DNA of 64,000 nucleotides from NCBI GenBank assembly GCA_017428635.1, contig JAFRQK010000037.1, positions 1 to 64,000 on the forward strand, read 5' to 3'. A program made the position numbers and the translations under genes. The notes under the pieces are model-generated. The model searched no databases. It saw only the letters and a program-made list of their open reading frames with translations, and was not told the origin of the DNA. The DNA is from Clostridia bacterium. Lineage in GTDB: Bacteria; Bacillota; Clostridia; Oscillospirales; CAG-272. This document shows positions 41,840-50,556 of the stretch, one piece after another (position 1 is the stretch's first letter; each line of letters starts with the position of its first letter).

Positions 41840-43495
41840 ATGGAACACAAACTCAACAAACTCACCGGCAGAGAGGGGAACCGCCCCGTCCTTACGATCG
41901 TTATGGACGGCGTTGGACTCGCGAGGGAGGTCGAGTCCAACGCGGTCTTCACCGCGCGCACCCCGAATCTTGACAGAATAATGAGAGACTATCCGACCGT
42001 CGCTCTCAAGGCGCACGGCACGGCCGTCGGTCTTCCGTCCGACGACGATATGGGCAACTCCGAGGTCGGACACAACGCGCTCGGCTCCGGTCAGGTCTTC
42101 GCGCAGGGCGCGAAGCTCGTCACCGAGAGCATCGAGAGCGGCAAGATGTTCGCCTCCGACACGTGGCGCTGGCTCACCGACGGCGTGAAGGCGTCGGGCG
42201 GGACGCTCCACTTCCTCGGCCTGTTCTCCGACGGCAACGTTCACTCGCACATCGACCACCTCAAGGCGATGCTCACCCGCGCCGCCGACGAGGGGATCGG
42301 GAAAGTCAGAGTACATATCCTCCTCGACGGCAGAGACGTCGGCGAGACGTCCGCGCTCGATTACGTGATCCCGTTCGAGTCCTTCCTCGCCTCGCTCCGC
42401 GAGCGCGGCTGCGACGCCCGGATCGCGTCCGGCGGCGGCAGGATGAAGATAACGATGGACCGCTACGAGGCGAACTGGGCGATGGTCCGCGACGGATGGT
42501 ATACCCACGTTCTCGGCGAGGGCAGACAGTTCGCGTCTGCCGAAGAGGCGATCGTGGCGTACAGGAACGAGTTTTCCGTAATCGACCAGGACCTCCCGGC
42601 GTTCGTCATCGCCGAGGGCGGGAAACCGGTCGGCGCCGTTGAAGACGGCGACAGCGTGATCTTTTATAACTTCAGGGGCGACCGTTCGATCGAGATCTGC
42701 CGCGCGTTCGAAGGCGGCGCGGACTTTGACAAATTCGACAGAAAGAGAGTCCCCGCCGTTCGTTTCTCGGGCATGCTCGAATACGACGGTGACCTGCACA
42801 TACCGAGCAAATACCTCGTCAGCCCGCCCGAGATCACCAACACGATGGGCGAGTACCTTACCGAGTCGGGCCTCTCGATCTTCGCGATCTCCGAAACGCA
42901 GAAATACGGCCACGTGACCTATTTCTGGAACGGAAACCGAAGCGGCAAATTCTCCGAGGAGCTCGAGGAATACGTCGAGATCCCGTCCGACGTCGTTCCG
43001 TTTGAACAGAGGCCGTGGATGAAGTGCGCCGAGATCGCCGACCGCGTCATCGAGGCGCTGCGCTCCGGCAAATACGACTGCATCCGCGTCAACTTCCCGA
43101 ACGGCGACATGGTCGGCCACACCGGCTCGCTCGACGCCACCGTCTGCGCGATGGAGGCGCTCGACCTGCAGCTCGGACGGATCCTTCCCGTCGTCGACGA
43201 GGTCGGAGGCGTCGCGATCGTGACCGCCGACCACGGCAACGCCGACGAGATGGCGGAGATCGACAAGAAGACGGGCGAACCGAAGAGGAACGCCGACGGC
43301 ACGTACAAAGCCAAGACGTCCCACACGCTCAACCGCGTTCCGTGCGTGATCTACGACAACGCGAAGAAACTGTCGTACACGGTCAAGGAAGACGAGGGTC
43401 AGTTCGGTCTGTCGTCCGTCGCCGGAACGGTCGTCAACCTCATGGGTTACGAAAAGCCCGAAGTCTGGGACGAAAGTATTATTGAGGTCAAATAA
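41840..43495 (+). CDS. gpmI: 2,3-bisphosphoglycerate-independent phosphoglycerate mutase
   Basis: 551 residues. Alkaline-phosphatase-fold glycolytic mutase: IVMDGVGL (metal aspartate), DDDMGNSEVGHNALGSGQVF with the catalytic serine, HILLDGRDVGETSALDY, FYNFRGDR, PNGDMVGHTGSLDATV and VTADHGNADEM as the manganese ligands. A ~20-residue insertion EIDKKTGEPKRNADGTYKAK comes after it and is common in the long Firmicutes form. Converts 3- to 2-phosphoglycerate. GAAAGG upstream of ATG 41840. Confidence 0.96.
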   Translation: MEHKLNKLTGREGNRPVLTIVMDGVGLAREVESNAVFTARTPNLDRIMRDYPTVALKAHGTAVGLPSDDDMGNSEVGHNALGSGQVFAQGAKLVTESIESGKMFASDTWRWLTDGVKASGGTLHFLGLFSDGNVHSHIDHLKAMLTRAADEGIGKVRVHILLDGRDVGETSALDYVIPFESFLASLRERGCDARIASGGGRMKITMDRYEANWAMVRDGWYTHVLGEGRQFASAEEAIVAYRNEFSVIDQDLPAFVIAEGGKPVGAVEDGDSVIFYNFRGDRSIEICRAFEGGADFDKFDRKRVPAVRFSGMLEYDGDLHIPSKYLVSPPEITNTMGEYLTESGLSIFAISETQKYGHVTYFWNGNRSGKFSEELEEYVEIPSDVVPFEQRPWMKCAEIADRVIEALRSGKYDCIRVNFPNGDMVGHTGSLDATVCAMEALDLQLGRILPVVDEVGGVAIVTADHGNADEMAEIDKKTGEPKRNADGTYKAKTSHTLNRVPCVIYDNAKKLSYTVKEDEGQFGLSSVAGTVVNLMGYEKPEVWDESIIEVK

Positions 43496-43506
43496 GAGGA
43501 AATCTT

Positions 43507-44343
43507 ATGTTTTATCAAAGCGGGATCCTTTTGAGATCCTCCGCGCTCGAACTCCCGCGCGCGGCGCACGGATTCTCGACGCGCCTCGGCGGCGTCAGCG
43601 CCGACCCGGCGACGCGCGAGATGAATCTCGCGTTCGGCAGAGAAGACCCCGATCCGGTCGTTTACGAGAATATCGGGATCTTCGCCCGCGCCGTCACGGA
43701 CGGGCGGTACGGCGGGGAGCGCGTGATATGCGCCCCGCAGATCCACTCGGACAAGATACGGTACGTGACGCCGGCGGACGCGGGAGACGGGGTGACGCGC
43801 AGAAGTCCCGACGACGAGGGATTCGACGGTTTCGTCACCGACAGACCGGGCGTTATCCTCACCGTGAGGATCGCCGACTGCGTACCGATCCTCTTCGCGG
43901 GGCTGAGGGAAGACGGCTCGCCCGCCGTCGCCGCAACTCACGCGGGATGGCGCGGAACGGTCGCGGGCATAGCGGCGCGGGCGGTCGAAAAGCTGACGGC
44001 GCTCGGCGTCCCGAAAAGCGGGATCGCGGCGGCGATCGGTCCGCATATAGGGTCCTGCTGTTTTGAAGTGAAAGAAGATTTCAGAAGCGCGGTGAGAGCC
44101 GCGCGCGGCGCGGGATTCGCGTCCCGCCACATAAAGGACCGCGGCGGGTCGCTTTACGCTGACCTGACCGGCATGAACCTTGAGATCCTCGCGGAAGCGG
44201 GGATAGGGGCGGAGCGGATCGACGTTGCCGCCGACTGCACCGCCTGCCGTCCCGACCTTTTCCACTCGCACCGGAAAACGGGCGGCAGACGCGGCGCCAT
44301 GGGCGCCGCGGTCGCAATTCTTGATGAGGAGACGGCTCTATGA
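43507..44343 (+). CDS. pgeF: Peptidoglycan editing factor PgeF (YfiH/laccase-domain)
   Basis: 278 residues of the DUF152/YfiH family: HGFSTRLGGVS at the start, PQIHSDKI, ADCVPILF with the metal cysteine, THAGWRGTVAGI and IGPHIGSCCFEV. Members remove incorrectly added serine from UDP-MurNAc-peptide precursors in E. coli, and some have polyphenol oxidase or nucleoside phosphorylase activity. Starts 11 bases after gpmI and overlaps the ABC ATPase gene by ATGA. Confidence 0.92.
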   Translation: MFYQSGILLRSSALELPRAAHGFSTRLGGVSADPATREMNLAFGREDPDPVVYENIGIFARAVTDGRYGGERVICAPQIHSDKIRYVTPADAGDGVTRRSPDDEGFDGFVTDRPGVILTVRIADCVPILFAGLREDGSPAVAATHAGWRGTVAGIAARAVEKLTALGVPKSGIAAAIGPHIGSCCFEVKEDFRSAVRAARGAGFASRHIKDRGGSLYADLTGMNLEILAEAGIGAERIDVAADCTACRPDLFHSHRKTGGRRGAMGAAVAILDEETAL

Positions 44344-45317
44344 TCGAAGTCAGAAACGTATTCAAGCAATACGGGAACGTCACGGCGCTCGACGACGTTT
44401 CGTTCACCGTGAACGAGGGAGAGATCGTCGGATTTCTCGGGCCGAACGGCGCGGGCAAGTCGACGATGATGAACATCGTCACCGGATATCTCTCCTCCAC
44501 GTCCGGCGAGGCGTCCGTCTGCGGTATCGACGTTCTCGAGAATCCCGACGAGGCGAAGAAGAAGATCGGGTATCTTCCCGAACAGCCGCCGCTGTACCGC
44601 GAAATGAAGGTGTCCGAATACCTGAATTTCGTCTACGATCTCAAAAAGTGCACGCTCAACAGGAAAGCGCACCTCGACGAGATCATGGCGGTGACGAAGA
44701 TAGCGAACGTGAAGGGTCGGGTGATCGGCAATCTCTCCAAGGGTTACAGACAGCGCGTAGGCATAGCGCAGGCGCTCGTGGGCAACCCGCCCGTGATGAT
44801 CTTCGACGAGCCCACGGTCGGCCTCGACCCTAAGCAGATCATCGAGATCAGGAACCTCATCAGAAATCTCGGAAAGAACCATACGGTGATCCTCTCGACC
44901 CATATCCTCTCGGAGGTCCGGTCGGTCTGCGACAGGATCCTCATTATCAACGAAGGACGGCTCATAGCCGACGAGAAGACCGAAAACATAGCCCGCGCGG
45001 CGGCGTCCGACCGCAAGTACACCGTCAAGGTGGCGGGTCCGCGCCGCGACGTTCTCCGCGAGCTGCGCGCGCTGAACGGCGTTCGCCTTGCCGAGGACAC
45101 CGGCGACGGAGACGCCGACGGCGCCGTCTTCGCGGTCGAGGCGGAGCGCGGGATCGATATCAGAAAACAGATGTTCAATATGCTCGCCGCGAAGGGGTGG
45201 CCTATAATGGAGCTGACCCCGCGCGGGATGTCGCTCGAAGAGGTCTTCGTCATGATAACGGACGAGGACGAGAGAAGAAGGACCGCGCCGGGGACGCGCG
45301 GCGGAAGGGAGGGATGA
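44340..45317 (+). CDS. ABC transporter ATPase (GldA-like, ABC-2 type)
   Basis: 325 residues. Walker A GPNGAGKST, Q-loop YLPEQPPLY, signature LSKGYRQRV, Walker B VMIFDEPTVGLDP, H-loop STHILSE. The C-terminal ~100 residues form an extra domain, as in GldA-type and bcr-type exporters. First of four coupled genes (ATPase, permease, GldG-like, DUF4340), which match the Gld-like ABC system; substrate unknown. The ATG overlaps pgeF. Confidence 0.92.
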   Translation: MIEVRNVFKQYGNVTALDDVSFTVNEGEIVGFLGPNGAGKSTMMNIVTGYLSSTSGEASVCGIDVLENPDEAKKKIGYLPEQPPLYREMKVSEYLNFVYDLKKCTLNRKAHLDEIMAVTKIANVKGRVIGNLSKGYRQRVGIAQALVGNPPVMIFDEPTVGLDPKQIIEIRNLIRNLGKNHTVILSTHILSEVRSVCDRILIINEGRLIADEKTENIARAAASDRKYTVKVAGPRRDVLRELRALNGVRLAEDTGDGDADGAVFAVEAERGIDIRKQMFNMLAAKGWPIMELTPRGMSLEEVFVMITDEDERRRTAPGTRGGREG

Positions 45318-45321
45318 CGGC

Positions 45322-46038
45322 GTGACTGCGATATTCAAACGCGAACTCCGTTCGTATTTCTCGACTCCGCTCGGGTACGTTTTCTCGGCGGTCTATCTCG
45401 CCGTGTCCGGATTCCTTTTCGCCCTTCTCACCCTGAGAGCGTCGTCGTCCGACGTTTCCTCTTATTCCTCGATGATGATCTTCGGTTTCGTCGCCCTTCT
45501 TCCTCTTCTTACGATGAGATCGTTCTCGGAGGAAAAAAGGCTCAAAACGGACGCGCTCCTTCTGACGTCTCCGGTCTCGGCGACCGGGATCGTTCTCGGA
45601 AAATATCTTGCGTCGCTGACCGTATTCGCCGGTAATCTGCTCCTCTCCTGCGTGTATATCATCTCTCTCGGGAAATACGCGGCGGAGCACAGCCCGGTCA
45701 GCCCGGCGCGCACTTTCGGGTGCTTTTTCGCGATGTTCCTCGTCGGCGCGTGCTTTATCGCGGTCGGCACGTTCGTGTCGTCCCTGACGGAAAATCAGGT
45801 CGTCGCGGCGGTGGGGACGATGGCGATCCTCTCCTTCTTCGCGGCGATCGCTCTGTTCAACGGGATGATCGACTCGTACGCGATCCGCACCGTCCTCTCT
45901 TGGATCTCCCTTTACTCGCGGTTCACGAACTTCACCTACGGAATGTTCGATTTCGCGGCGCTTCTCTACTATCTGTCGTTCGCGGCGGTGTTCGTTTTCC
46001 TCACCGTCCGGGTGACCGAGAGACGGCGCTGGATATGA
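45322..46038 (+). CDS. ABC-2 permease (GldF-like)
   Basis: 238 residues with six membrane spans; starts AIFKRELRSYFSTPLGYVF, the typical ABC-2 membrane-subunit opening, and contains LLTMRSFSEEKRLKTDALLLTSP, a family signature segment. GTG start at 45322 four bases after the ATPase stop, with GGGAGGG upstream. Forms the membrane channel with the preceding ATPase. Confidence 0.92.
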   Translation: MTAIFKRELRSYFSTPLGYVFSAVYLAVSGFLFALLTLRASSSDVSSYSSMMIFGFVALLPLLTMRSFSEEKRLKTDALLLTSPVSATGIVLGKYLASLTVFAGNLLLSCVYIISLGKYAAEHSPVSPARTFGCFFAMFLVGACFIAVGTFVSSLTENQVVAAVGTMAILSFFAAIALFNGMIDSYAIRTVLSWISLYSRFTNFTYGMFDFAALLYYLSFAAVFVFLTVRVTERRRWI

Positions 46039-46053
46039 GGGGAGGGGCGAGCC

Positions 46054-47532
46054 TTGAATAAGAATAAACTTTTCGGAAAGAAATTCAGATACCGCTCCAC
46101 CACCCTTTTGTTCTGCGTTCTGTTCATCGCCGTGATCGTTCTGTTCAACGCGGTCTTCACCGCGCTCGCGTACCGCTTCGGCTGGTACGTAGACATGACG
46201 AACGAGGCGGTCTTCACTCTCTCCGACGAATCGAAAGAATACGTCGCGGGGATAAACAAGCCGATCGATATCTATTTCGCGTCCGATCCGGATACGCTTA
46301 TGGCGGACGAGGATATGCGCTACGTTTATTCGACCGCCCGTCAGCTCGAAGAGGCAATCGACGGCGTGAAGATAAAGTGCGTCAACGTCGTCAAGAACCC
46401 CGGATTCTTCAAGGAATTCTACTCGACCGCGGCGACCGATATCACCTCGAAATCAGTCGTCGTCAGATCGGGCACGGAGTCCCGCGTTCTAACCCCGCAG
46501 TCGTTCTTCGTCTTCAACGAGGACGGCAAGCGGTGGGGATATCAGGGCGAATACCGCTTCGTCTCCGCGATAATGCAGGTGACCGAGACGGACGCGCCCG
46601 AGGTGATCTTCACGACGGGCCACGGCGAGGATATCGACGGCGCCTCGACGCTCGCGCAGCTTTTCTGGGACTGCGGTTTCGAGGTGCGCGTAGCCGATCT
46701 CTCCCGCGAGGAAGTCGGCGAGGACTGCCGCATCATAGTGATCTATGATCCGATCTACGACTTCATCGGAGCCGAGGCGGAGGACAAAAACAAGAACGAG
46801 ATAACGAAGATCGACAAAATGCTCGACGGACTCGGCGGACTGCTCGTATTCGAGAGCCCCGATCACTCGGGCAAGCTCACCAACCTCAACGAATTTCTGA
46901 GAGAATGGGGGATCGCGTACCGCTCCGACGTCAAGGTGCGCGACTATGACCACTCGCTCAGTACGGACGGTTATTCCGTCTTCACCGAATACGCCCCGAC
47001 CGACACGCTCGGCGGCTCGTTCCTCACCGAGATGATCGACCTGACTTCCTCGCCCAAGGCGGTCATAAGGGAAGCGTCCCCGATCGACGTCCTCTGGGAG
47101 AGCGGCGGCGACCTCTCCGGTTCCCGCTCCGTCTCGGCTATGCTCCGCTCGTATCCCGGCGCGGAACTGACGGGGTCGGACGGCGTGATCGAGACGGGAA
47201 CTTACGACCTTCTCACGATGAGCCTCGAGACGAGGATCATCGACAACAACAGATACTATTCGTACGTCGTCGCGGCGGGCTCGCCCACGTTCGGATCGAA
47301 CAGCTACCTCGTCAGTAACGCGTACGGCAACAGCGACATAATCTATTCGACGATGAAGTGGGTCGGCAGAAACGGCATCCTTGCCGATCTCGACATGAAG
47401 CCGTTCGACGACGCGACCCTCACCGTTTCGGTCAGCGAGGCGAACGGCCACGCGGTCTGGATGACGACGGTCCTTCCCGCGATCGTCGCGATCGTCGGAA
47501 TCGCCGTCCTCATAAGGAGAAAACACTCATGA
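46054..47532 (+). CDS. GldG-like ABC auxiliary protein
   Basis: 492 residues. Membrane segment at ~20-45, then a large extracellular domain of the ABC_transp_aux/GldG type (YVDMTNEAVFTLSDESKEYVAGINKPIDIYF), containing TTGHGED, YDPIYDF and a C-terminal membrane span ending RRKHS. TTG start at 46054 with GGGGAGGGG upstream. In Bacteroidota GldG works with GldA/GldF in gliding; here it is more likely an exporter or wall-assembly partner, since gliding genes are absent. Confidence 0.85.
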   Translation: MNKNKLFGKKFRYRSTTLLFCVLFIAVIVLFNAVFTALAYRFGWYVDMTNEAVFTLSDESKEYVAGINKPIDIYFASDPDTLMADEDMRYVYSTARQLEEAIDGVKIKCVNVVKNPGFFKEFYSTAATDITSKSVVVRSGTESRVLTPQSFFVFNEDGKRWGYQGEYRFVSAIMQVTETDAPEVIFTTGHGEDIDGASTLAQLFWDCGFEVRVADLSREEVGEDCRIIVIYDPIYDFIGAEAEDKNKNEITKIDKMLDGLGGLLVFESPDHSGKLTNLNEFLREWGIAYRSDVKVRDYDHSLSTDGYSVFTEYAPTDTLGGSFLTEMIDLTSSPKAVIREASPIDVLWESGGDLSGSRSVSAMLRSYPGAELTGSDGVIETGTYDLLTMSLETRIIDNNRYYSYVVAAGSPTFGSNSYLVSNAYGNSDIIYSTMKWVGRNGILADLDMKPFDDATLTVSVSEANGHAVWMTTVLPAIVAIVGIAVLIRRKHS

Positions 47533-49058
47533 AGAAAAAGCGCATGATCGCGCTGATCGCGCTCGGGGTCACTGTGATTCTTCTTGCGGCGGCTTTCATC
47601 GCAGTTCAGAATATCTTGAAGACCGATGAAGAGCAAAAAGCGCCGCCGACGCTCCTGCCCGAGGAACTTCTCGGCGAGGGAGACCCCGGCGAGCGGATCG
47701 AAAAAACGACGTATCTGCTCATGTTCCCGAGGCGCGACCGCAGCTCGATCAAGTCGATCGAGATACACAACGAATACGGGCAGTACACGCTCGTCCGCTA
47801 TACCGACGAGACGTTTTACCTCGCCGAACTGCCGGGAGCGCCTCTCATCGACGAGACGGTGGCTTCCGCCGTCGTCGCGTCGGGATACGTTCTCGTAACG
47901 GACCGCGTCGTCGACAGCGCGACGGAGGAAGAACTCGCGGAATACGGTCTTGACGATCCGCAGGCGTGGTGGGTGCTTACCGATACCGCCGGCAAAGAGT
48001 ACCGAGTCAACGTAGGCGACAGGATGGTCTCCGGCGACGGATATTACTGCTCTTTCGAGGGCAGGGGAGCGGTCTACACGCTCGGCGCGTCGCTCGAATC
48101 GTCGATCCTCGCGCCGTGCGAGCATTACGTGACCGCCGCGATGACGTCCGGGATCACTCAGAACAACTATTTCGATATCGAAGAGTTCACGATCTTCCGC
48201 GGCAACGATCCGTTCGTCTCGGTCACGCAGTGCGACCCGGAGGAGAAACTCAATCCCGACGCTATCGTCGAGGCGAAGCTCGCGTATCCCGCGGGGTACC
48301 GCGCGAACGATTCCTTCTACATCGGCGTTATCAGCGGATTCGTCTCCCTCGCGGGCGACGAGACGGCTGCGATCGTCAGAAGCGAAGAGGATTACGAACG
48401 GTTCGGTCTCAAAGACGCGCCTTACACCGTCCATTTTTCGCTTGAAGGGAACGATTACGACTTCTTCTTCTCGGACGTTCAGCCCGACGGATACGTTTAC
48501 GGCATATCGAATCTGCTCGACTACTCGCTGATCGCGCGCTTTGAGGGCGACTCGATGAGCTGGCTCCGGGCGGGACTGTTCAACTGGGTCGCCGACTACC
48601 CGCTCCAGATCAACATAACGACCGTTTCCTCCCTGCGCGTCAGGACGGAAGACCGCGATATCACGTTTGAACTGAAACACGGAACTGACGAAAAGGAGAA
48701 CGCCACGCTCGACGTGACTTCCGACGTCGTATCGTTCGACAACGCGCATATCTATAATTTCCGTCAGTTCTACAAGACGGTGATCGGCTCGAAGATCAAA
48801 GGCGATTCGTCACTCACCGAAGACGAGCGCGCCGCGCTCGCCGCCGATGAGAGCAAAGCCATATTCCGCATCACCTTCAACACGACGGACGGCAAGGAGA
48901 TCGAATACGGCTTCTGGCGCGCCACCACGCGCGAGGCGCTCCTCACCGTGAACGGCAAGGGCGACTTCTACATCAATATCGACTGGGCTGAAAAACTCGT
49001 CTCCGATCTCGAGCGGCTCATCGCCGGACTCGATATCGACTCATACGGAAAGGATTGA
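47529..49058 (+). CDS. DUF4340-domain membrane protein of the Gld-like system
   Basis: 509 residues. N-terminal membrane anchor (KKKRMIALIALGVTVILLAAAFIAV) and an extracellular beta-rich region with DUF4340-type segments such as YLAELPGAPLIDETVASAV and YGLDDPQAWWVLTD repeated as FGLKDAPYTVHFSL, consistent with two repeats of the domain. The ATG overlaps the GldG-like stop by ATGA. DUF4340 proteins regularly follow GldG homologues, so it is part of the same complex; role unknown. Confidence 0.85.
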   Translation: MKKKRMIALIALGVTVILLAAAFIAVQNILKTDEEQKAPPTLLPEELLGEGDPGERIEKTTYLLMFPRRDRSSIKSIEIHNEYGQYTLVRYTDETFYLAELPGAPLIDETVASAVVASGYVLVTDRVVDSATEEELAEYGLDDPQAWWVLTDTAGKEYRVNVGDRMVSGDGYYCSFEGRGAVYTLGASLESSILAPCEHYVTAAMTSGITQNNYFDIEEFTIFRGNDPFVSVTQCDPEEKLNPDAIVEAKLAYPAGYRANDSFYIGVISGFVSLAGDETAAIVRSEEDYERFGLKDAPYTVHFSLEGNDYDFFFSDVQPDGYVYGISNLLDYSLIARFEGDSMSWLRAGLFNWVADYPLQINITTVSSLRVRTEDRDITFELKHGTDEKENATLDVTSDVVSFDNAHIYNFRQFYKTVIGSKIKGDSSLTEDERAALAADESKAIFRITFNTTDGKEIEYGFWRATTREALLTVNGKGDFYINIDWAEKLVSDLERLIAGLDIDSYGKD

Positions 49059-49065
49059 AAAAACC

Positions 49066-50277
49066 GTGACAAAGATACTCAGAATACTCGCGGGGGTGAT
49101 CGTTTTGACGTTCCTCTTTTCCTGTACCGCGCCGGAAGACGGCGGCGTCGGCCGCACGACGGAGCCCGCGACGGAGCCCGCGCCGGGAACGGCGGAACAG
49201 AGCGAGAGCGAGTCCTCGGGCGTAGAGGGCGCGGAGATGGTCCGCGGCTTCTATCTCGGCGTCGAGAACTACGGCGCGCCCGGGACGTCAAAAGAGAATA
49301 TCCCGAATTTCAGATACGTCTTCGAGGTCGCGGGTGAAGAGGTCTCTTATCCCGCGGCGGCGGATGAAAACTACACCGTTCAGAATACCCTGAAGCGCGG
49401 CTCCGATTTCGTGCTGACGGTCGAGGACGGCGTGATAACGGCGGCGCGCGACGTGACGGAGGACCCGTACGTATATTACCCGCCGATCAGCGGGGAACCC
49501 GGCGTCAGGACGATCAAGAACCTTATCAAAACCGCTCTCGGTCCCGTCGGCAGTACTCTCTACGTCTACGGCGGCGGGTGGAACTGGCAGGACGACGGCA
49601 GCTCCGTCGCCGCGACGTCCGTCGGCCTTTTCTCCGACTGGGCGTGGCAGTTTGATATAAACAACGCCGATTACGAGTACGACGCGGACGACCCGACGGT
49701 GAGTTATTTCCCGAACGGCGGATTCAACGAATACTGGAACGCGGGGCTCGACTGCTCCGGGTATCTCGGCTGGTGCGTCTACAACGTGCTGAATACCGAG
49801 AGCGGCGGCGGGGGTTACGTTACCGCGTCGACCTCGTTCGCGTCCTCTCTCGCCGAGCGCGGGCTCGGCACGGTCACGGCGGGCACGCCCGTTCCGACGC
49901 TCGAGAATTATAAACCCGGCGATATAGTCAGCATAAAGGGGCACGTCTTCATGATAATCGGCGTGTGCACCGACGGCTCCGTCGTGATAGCGCACTCGAC
50001 CGTAACGGAGAGCAGAACGGGTCACAAGGGCGGCGGCGTTCAGATCTCCGCCGTCGGATGGACTAAAGCGTGCGAGGCGTACGCGGTCGCAGACCGCTTC
50101 ATGGCGACGAACTACCCCGTATGGAACGCGAGATACGAGACCGATCTGAAGGACCCGTCCGTTTATTTCCCGGGCGAGGGCGGATCCGTCTTCACGTGGT
50201 CCGAGAGCGTCCTGCCCGATCCCGACGGTATACGCTCGATGCTCCCCGACCGCGTTCTTGAAGCGTCAAAGGGCTGA
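49066..50277 (+). CDS. NlpC/P60-like lipoprotein
   Basis: 403 residues. Lipobox at FLFSC (C20). A TE/EP/SE-rich spacer (30-55) leads to a domain with a cysteine-peptidase look: GLDCSGYLGW (C230) and KGHVFMIIG (H293), the Cys-His pair of NlpC/P60-like endopeptidases. This suggests cleavage in the peptidoglycan stem or cross-bridge, or a related amidase. GTG start at 49066, eight bases after the DUF4340 stop, so probably co-transcribed with the ABC system. Confidence 0.82.
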   Translation: MTKILRILAGVIVLTFLFSCTAPEDGGVGRTTEPATEPAPGTAEQSESESSGVEGAEMVRGFYLGVENYGAPGTSKENIPNFRYVFEVAGEEVSYPAAADENYTVQNTLKRGSDFVLTVEDGVITAARDVTEDPYVYYPPISGEPGVRTIKNLIKTALGPVGSTLYVYGGGWNWQDDGSSVAATSVGLFSDWAWQFDINNADYEYDADDPTVSYFPNGGFNEYWNAGLDCSGYLGWCVYNVLNTESGGGGYVTASTSFASSLAERGLGTVTAGTPVPTLENYKPGDIVSIKGHVFMIIGVCTDGSVVIAHSTVTESRTGHKGGGVQISAVGWTKACEAYAVADRFMATNYPVWNARYETDLKDPSVYFPGEGGSVFTWSESVLPDPDGIRSMLPDRVLEASKG

Positions 50278-50287
50278 AAAATTGCTG

Positions 50288-50316
50288 TTGACAACCGCGT
50301 TTCGCGGTGATATAAT
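50288..50316 (+). promoter_or_regulatory. Sigma-A promoter of thrS
   Basis: TTGACA (50288-50293), 17-base spacer, TATAAT (50311-50316); consensus in both boxes with TGA before the -10. Confidence 0.9.
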
Positions 50317-50324
50317 ACCCTACA

Positions 50325-50545
50325 CGGAGAACAAGCCGTAAAGATCACGGCGCGAACAGAGAACGAGCGGCGGGGCAATATGGAAACCCCGGCTGAGACC
50401 GCTTCGGCGCACGCCTTCCCGGTACCGCCTCCCCCGCATTGCGGGCAATCGAATACAATGAAGTAAAAGCTCGGGTGGAACCGTGCGGAAAAGTTTATTC
50501 GCACCCCGGACAGAAAAGATCTGTCCGGGGCGCTTGTAATTTTAC
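50325..50545 (+). ncRNA. T-box leader of thrS
   Basis: The leader has the T-box sequence GGGTGGAACCG (50473-50483), which binds the tRNA 3' end, in front of an intrinsic terminator: CCCCGGACAGA (50504-50514) with TCTGTCCGGGG (50520-50530) and a TTGTAATTTT tail. Upstream, 50325-50460 holds several short stems fitting Stem I. ACC at 50398-50400 is a candidate threonine specifier codon, not firmly placed. Uncharged tRNA-Thr should stabilise the antiterminator and raise thrS expression. Confidence 0.92.
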
Positions 50546-50556
50546 GGAGGAATATC

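Noticed and set aside
41210..43324. 704-codon open frame on the minus strand opposite gpmI
   Set aside because: It lies antisense to a full, motif-complete gpmI and has the arginine/valine/aspartate-rich composition of a GC-rich antisense frame; no ribosome site or family motifs.
49066..50277. Ordinary transglutaminase or amidase instead of NlpC-like
   Set aside because: The DCSGYLGW context with a later KGHVFMIIG histidine fits NlpC/P60 better, although family membership needs a profile search.
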